In this document: positions 16,762 to 20,876 of the stretch, in pieces | Layout: each line of letters begins with the position of its first letter | Numbering within the stretch: the first letter of the stretch is position 1 | Assembly (NCBI GenBank): GCA_001579985.1 | Contig: LRSR01003930.1 | Span: forward strand, 1 to 20,876 | DNA length: 20,876 bases | DNA from: Hypsibius dujardini | Taxonomy: Eukaryota; Tardigrada; Eutardigrada; Parachela; Hypsibiidae | Reading direction: 5' to 3' | Notes under the pieces: generated by a model | Databases searched by the model: none | What the model was told of the DNA's origin: nothing | What the model saw: only the letters and a program-made list of their open reading frames with translations | Position numbers and translations under genes: made by a program

Positions 16762-19700
16762 TTAATTGTACATTGTGTTGATGATCCATTCCTCCAAATT
16801 GAACGCGGCCGTGCCATTGAGATTTGGATCTTTCGTGCGATACAAATCTGCAAACAGAGAGAACCGATATATTATCCTGGCTTTCAAAAACGAACCGCAA
16901 AATAATTATATATAATAATAACAACAGTTATATATATATATCTTGAATTAATTTTTTTCCTAAAGGAAATATATTTTTTCTCTTGAACTTTCTTATAGAA
17001 CGTCCATTTTGCAATCCACTGACATCAACAAAAAATCTTTTTGGCGGTCAGGAGGCGGAGCTATGTGCCAGTTGTTAAAAGAAACGATTGCGCATTGCCA
17101 GTACACTTGAGGAATCGACATGGCTCCGCCCCTTATCCGCCCCTTCCGCTGATGCCAATCGATTCCAAATTGAATTCTCCTTGGCTCAGTGTGAAGATAA
17201 TATTATTTTAGTTTTTTCTCTCAGTCCCATTCTGGTTGAAATAAGCCGAGAAACGGGACGTGATTCGGATTGGGACTGATTCCTCGTTAGTAATGATCTC
17301 ATTACACATACTCATCATTTGCTGCAGCCGGACCGTGCCCATAATGAAGCTCTCCAGATTGATCGTTTTCTGGTCTTCCTCCGCGTAACGCAGCGCGACA
17401 ACACGGAGAATGTTGTTGTTCACCTTACAACCTAAGAGGGAGAAGTGAGTGTTAATCCCTCTTCATCAATTAAATCAATTCGCTATTTATAAAATCAATT
17501 GTCGAATATTTCCTGACGATAAATCTAAAACTACTAATCTTTATAATTTTAACTTGCGTCATGCATACAAGGGAATTGGACCACTCACTCCCCGGCAATA
17601 GATGGCGCTGCGATGTCGACAAGGTTTCGGCTCGATTGATTGCTAGATCGGCGTTCTATTCAACGCAACACAAAAGACATCAATCGAGCAATCAATCTTA
17701 CGACTTTCTCAATAACTTCGCAGCGCCCTCTATAACGCTTTCAAGCAATTTTTTAAATATTTAAAAATGGAAGGTCTCGGTTATTGCCGATCTTCTCAAT
17801 GACATTGTTGACAGATGAATCAGGCAAATAAATGGTGACAATCAGATGGGGAAGATTTCGCCGGGGAGATTTGTGGAATTTCCTTGTTAGAATAGGAGCT
17901 TACCCATTGCCTCGAACATTCCTCGAAGGTCGCTGAGCTTCGCCAAACCGGTGTGACCCGGGTCGTACTTATCGAAATACGTCTGTAAAATTTACGCGAA
18001 TTGGTACCGCCTTTTTCTTGTATGTACAATCAACGACAAGATTGAGTACACTGGAGGGTCCGAGATATGGGCAAAAGGGGCAGAGCAGGGGGATGGTCAG
18101 ACGGTTGATTATTCGATTGTTTGAATAACCATCCCCTGCCCCGCCCCTTTTGCCCATTCCCCGGACCCTCCAGTGTATTCAATCTTTTCGTTGGTTGAAC
18201 AGTAAGGGTATTCAAAGTTCGATTATTTGCAGCGATTATCTCGCTAATTCAAACTCACTAATCTCCCTGGTTTTGAAGATAAGCGAAAAAAGCAGCCAAG
18301 GAGCTGCTTTTCTCGGTTATCTGCTCGCTAATTGTGTGCATCTGTCTTGTGAGTGGTCCAAGTCAGTTGAGATTAGCGAAGGAGACACAGCCTCAGGTAA
18401 GCCAGGGGGCGTGTCCTCGTATCACCGTTGCAAGGGCGTGCAAAACCAGGGAGATTAGCGAGTTTGAATTAGCGAGATAATTGCTGCAAATAATCGAACT
18501 TTGAATACCCTTAGTATATCGTCTTCACTGAATCATCAACGATGTTTCTATTTCTGTCAGTATATAATATGTTTGGGAAGTAATACCTTCCAGTAACGAA
18601 CAGTGGTTAGCAGCTGCATGAAGCTGCTGGCGTCTAGTTTCCCGCTTTGATGGACGTCCGACAGGGCCATCAAACTTCGAGCCATTTCTCTGCTCACTTT
18701 CTTCGTCGCTGTCGGAGTTCCTGCAAACAAACCACACACCAGAGTGTACAGTCAACGACAAGACTGAGTACACTGTAGGGTCTGGGAAATGGGCAAAACG
18801 GGGCGGGGCAGGGGGTGCTTTTCAAACAATCGAACAATCAACCACTTGATCTTTAGCGGTTGCTTTCTTCCTTCTTTTTCCATTTTCAAACATGCCCCCC
18901 CCCTGCTCCGCCTCCTTTTGCCCATACCCCGAACCCTTCATTGTTTGAGGTACGTACCGATAAGTGTCCTGTTCAGCAGGTCCTGGAATTTCTGCACCGA
19001 AATGGTGAAGTTGTCATCGGCCACCTGTTTGTAGAGTTCTAACACTTCAGCTTCGAGTTTCGGATCTCGCGCCGGTTTTGGCACGATCTGTAGACGCAAT
19101 CACATCAAGATGTCAGACTTCGAAGATTTAATTATAAAACTGGGAATGCGGAATACCGTCAAGTCCTTTAACTGCTCGATGACATGCACATCGTGTTCAC
19201 TGAAAATGAAACTGAAAATGAAAATGTTGCCACGACTCTTTCAATTTGGTTCCGCATCTTCACCTACTCCCTCTCCTGGTTTGGTTTAGTTGTATCAGTT
19301 ATGGAGTCATACTGTGCATACGCCGTTTGGTTAACGACTTTCAACCGTACCGCCCTTTTCTTGTATTTGCAAGATATCGTCTTCACTAATTCATCAACGA
19401 TGTTTCTATTTCTGTGAGTAAATAATCCCATGTTTGGGTATATAACCTCGCAGTTCACTACTTCCTTGTATTTGAATAATATCTTCAAATTATTTCTTGG
19501 CACGGATCGATGTGACTCAGAGTTCGCTACATTTTGGACTAATTTAATAAACTTTGAACCAATTTCGATTTCGTACTGCATTTCGGAGACGACTTCCGTG
19601 TATACACGCAGCAGGAATGTTCCCTCCTGATCGGGCGCGTAGGTTGATGGGACGATGATGTAGGTGCCGGGTGGCATTCGGAATCGGGTGACCACTTCGC

Positions 19701-20558
19701 GGGAATTCATGAAGACGGGCGATTTGGCCACTGACGCGTTGTACAGGAAGAAATCCTTCGGCAATGGAGTTGGCGCTGTGGCTGGCTCTTTCAACTAAAC
19801 ACGATAGGTCAAACAAACGATAGATATTTTCACATTCTCACCGATAGATAAATACATTTATGTTTTTAATTTTAACATAATACAAACGTACAAAGTAGAT
19901 TCCGTATCCAATGGGGAGGTTCTTGTCTCCACGAATTCGCAGTTTTCGCCGGTCCTTTTGCATCAGGGCAACAATGCATGTTGCCAAACCGTCACTGCCT
20001 GCATCCGCACCGGAAATGACCAATCGATATTGCGGATTCATGAAAAATGACTCTGCAAAGAAAAGCGTGACTTTAACACGAGTTTTTCTATTCGTTTCTG
20101 CAATGAGAAGTTCAGACACGTCTTTGCCTGTTTACTCGCATCGTTTTCTTTCATCACTGACCGGCATTGTTTCGGCATCCTCCAGCCGTGACTCCCTTTG
20201 TCCAGGCACCCTCAAATACGTTTGTATTCCATCCGGTCTTCTCTGCCTGACCGGCGGTCGTGCTTTCCGCCACCAGAAACGCTTCCGGCCCGACATTGCA
20301 GATCTCCAAGAGTTGATAATTTGTCTGGAAATCTTGATAATCCAACCTAAGGGGAAAAAAGGCAGACAGTCAGTTCAGTACACCGTTAATGGCTCCAGAT
20401 TGCATTCCAAAAGGACAATCAGATTCATACACTGCCTGTCTGTCTGTCTGTCTGTCTCTCTGCCTGTGTGTGTAAGTGTATGTGTGTGTGTGTGTCTGTC
20501 TGTCTGTCTGTCTGTCTCTCTGTCTGTGTGTATGTTTGTATGTCTGTCTGTTTGTCGA

Positions 20559-20601
<43 letters not shown>

Positions 20602-20876
20602 GTCTGTCTGTTTGTCTGTCTGTATTGAAAAGCCTTGAAGGGACATAAGGCCTACCAGAATTCTCCGTCCTCGCTGATGGAATAGTGGAGGTCGTCCTTA
20701 ATGTTCTGGGGTATTTGATTCCATATTGAGGACCTGTTAAGACAACGTAAAAGTATATGCTCTTCTGAAAAGTAAAGATCGGCATGTGGCTGTTTTGCTT
20801 ACTTGTCTGAAAAGGGGCCATTCCACTCCTGCTGTCCCCAGGGGTTGCGTGCTCGCATGATGGTCGTGGCGGATTG
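16762..20876 (-). CDS. Classical calpain, Ca2+-dependent cysteine protease (C-terminal exons, 5' partial)
   Basis: Eleven exons in coding order: 20876-20803 (cut by the window edge), 20733-20656, 20346-20162, 20052-19892, 19794-19577, 19199-19157, 19087-18958, 18720-18587, 17982-17904, 17431-17312 and 16847-16762 (stop TAA). They join in phase to 435 residues. Calpains cleave cytosolic and cytoskeletal substrates on Ca2+ signals. Seen: the active-site Asn in [23 protein letters not shown] and LEICNVGPE closing the protease core; a C2-like domain with [24 protein letters not shown] and [10 protein letters not shown]; then a penta-EF-hand region ([62 protein letters not shown] and [15 protein letters not shown]). 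Several EF loops lack the acidic residue at position 12, so not all should bind Ca2+. The exon of 43 nt ([14 protein letters not shown]) is supported by phase and by the linker position but is less certain. The catalytic Cys and His lie beyond the window. Confidence 0.93.
16906..16942. repeat. AT-rich microsatellite in calpain intron
   Basis: TATATA and TAATAATAA runs within the last calpain intron (16848-17311). No other structure is seen in this intron. Confidence 0.7.
17598..17733. mobile_element. Small MITE-like element in calpain intron
   Basis: Ends ATAGATGGCGCTGCGA (17598-17613) and TCGCAGCGCCCTCTAT (17718-17733) are inverted with one mismatch in 16. Inside, GCTCGATTGATTGCT has its complement AGCAATCAATCGAGC in overlapping form, so the element folds back further. 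Length is 136 bp, in intron 17432-17903; no coding capacity. Confidence 0.65.
18024..18200. mobile_element. Palindromic MITE, family A copy 1
   Basis: Arms 18024-18096 and 18129-18200 are reverse complements, sharing ACACTGGAGGGTCC, ATGGGCAAAAGGGG and CAGGGGATGG-like blocks. The 32-bp centre separates them. It lies in calpain intron 17983-18586. A related copy is at 18746-18945. Confidence 0.85.
18205..18511. mobile_element. MITE with 71-bp terminal inverted repeats, TA-flanked
   Basis: Left arm 18205-18275 and right arm 18441-18511 differ at 2 of 71 positions. Both ends (AGGGTATTCAAAG / CTTTGAATACCCT) abut TA at 18203-18204 and 18512-18513. It sits 4 bp from the family A copy in the same intron. 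The core has a second palindrome (AAGCAGCC..GGAGCTGCTT). The near-identical arms suggest a fairly recent insertion. No coding frame. Confidence 0.9.
18746..18945. mobile_element. Palindromic MITE, family A copy 2, nearly filling a calpain intron
   Basis: The left arm begins GTACAGTCAACGACAAG as in copy 1; both arms carry the ATGGGCAAAA and GGGGC.GGGCAGGGGG blocks. Intron 18721-18957 is 237 bp, of which about 200 bp is this element, leaving about 25 bp at the acceptor side and 12 bp at the donor side. Confidence 0.75.
19300..19576 (-). pseudogene. Relic of duplicated calpain EF-hand exons inside a calpain intron
   Basis: Within intron 19200-19576 the minus strand carries a copy of the intron between exons 18587-18720 and 17904-17982, recognised by CCCAAACAT, CAGAAATAGAAACATCGTTG and GTGAAGACGATAT, with diverged exon-like ends on both sides ([12 protein letters not shown] before, TAYAQYDS after; compare [11 protein letters not shown] and TYFDKYDP). 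The copy lacks the two MITEs. It stays open in the frame of the upstream C2-domain exon for about 105 codons, so an alternative read-through isoform cannot be excluded, but the residues are poor EF hands. Confidence 0.55.
20430..20622. repeat. TGTC/TGTG tract in calpain intron
   Basis: CTGT units with GTGTGT stretches in intron 20347-20655. On the calpain transcript it reads as GACA. Confidence 0.95.

Noticed and set aside
16514-16924. 136-codon minus-strand frame covering the last calpain exon and its 3' side
   Set aside because: It reads the exon out of phase; the in-phase reading ends in [10 protein letters not shown] and a stop, as calpains do.

Overview
The window comes from an animal, most likely an invertebrate with a compact gene layout. 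Every gene I could model has GT-AG introns, mostly 55-650 bp, and the families are metazoan: the C-terminal end of a peptidylglycine alpha-amidating monooxygenase (PAM), an anoctamin (TMEM16), immunity-related GTPases (IRG) and a classical EF-hand calpain. Degenerate GACA/TGTC tetranucleotide tracts sit in many introns and spacers. Nothing here fixes the phylum; a tardigrade or a lophotrochozoan would both fit. Gene models rest on reading splice sites, codon phase and remembered family sequences, not on transcripts or searches.

Layout. 76-1273 (+): last three coding exons of PAM, ending in a transmembrane helix and acidic tail, with a poly(A) signal at 1562. 2090-7209 (+): an apparently complete anoctamin of 16 coding exons (943 codons plus stop), including a 12-nt microexon. 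7210-9210: spacer with a dispersed repeat, a TA-flanked MITE and decayed calpain exons on the minus strand. 9315-12058 (+): a three-exon gene whose exons join in phase into a 532-residue protein with two IRG domains in tandem. 12190-13448: a 1.26-kb transposon-like element with about 0.3-kb terminal inverted repeats and no visible transposase. 13819-14719 (+): a two-exon, single-domain IRG of 281 residues. 14720-16761: spacer with another calpain last-exon relic and the second copy of the dispersed repeat. 16762-20876 (-): the last 11 exons of a calpain, from the active-site Asn through the C2-like domain to the penta-EF-hand domain, with MITEs in three of its introns.

How it fits together. 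PAM, anoctamin and calpain are unrelated housekeeping or signalling genes that happen to be neighbours. The IRG cluster is the accessory part: three GTPase domains made by local DNA duplication (introns were copied with the exons), one fusion, a P-loop substitution in the first half of the fused gene, a non-canonical G4 motif in all three domains, and an indel-free 104-bp leader shared by both genes. The calpain has also been copied locally, leaving relics on both sides of the IRG cluster and inside one of its own introns. The IRG cluster is therefore bracketed by fragments of the gene next door, which suggests repeated unequal exchange in this interval.
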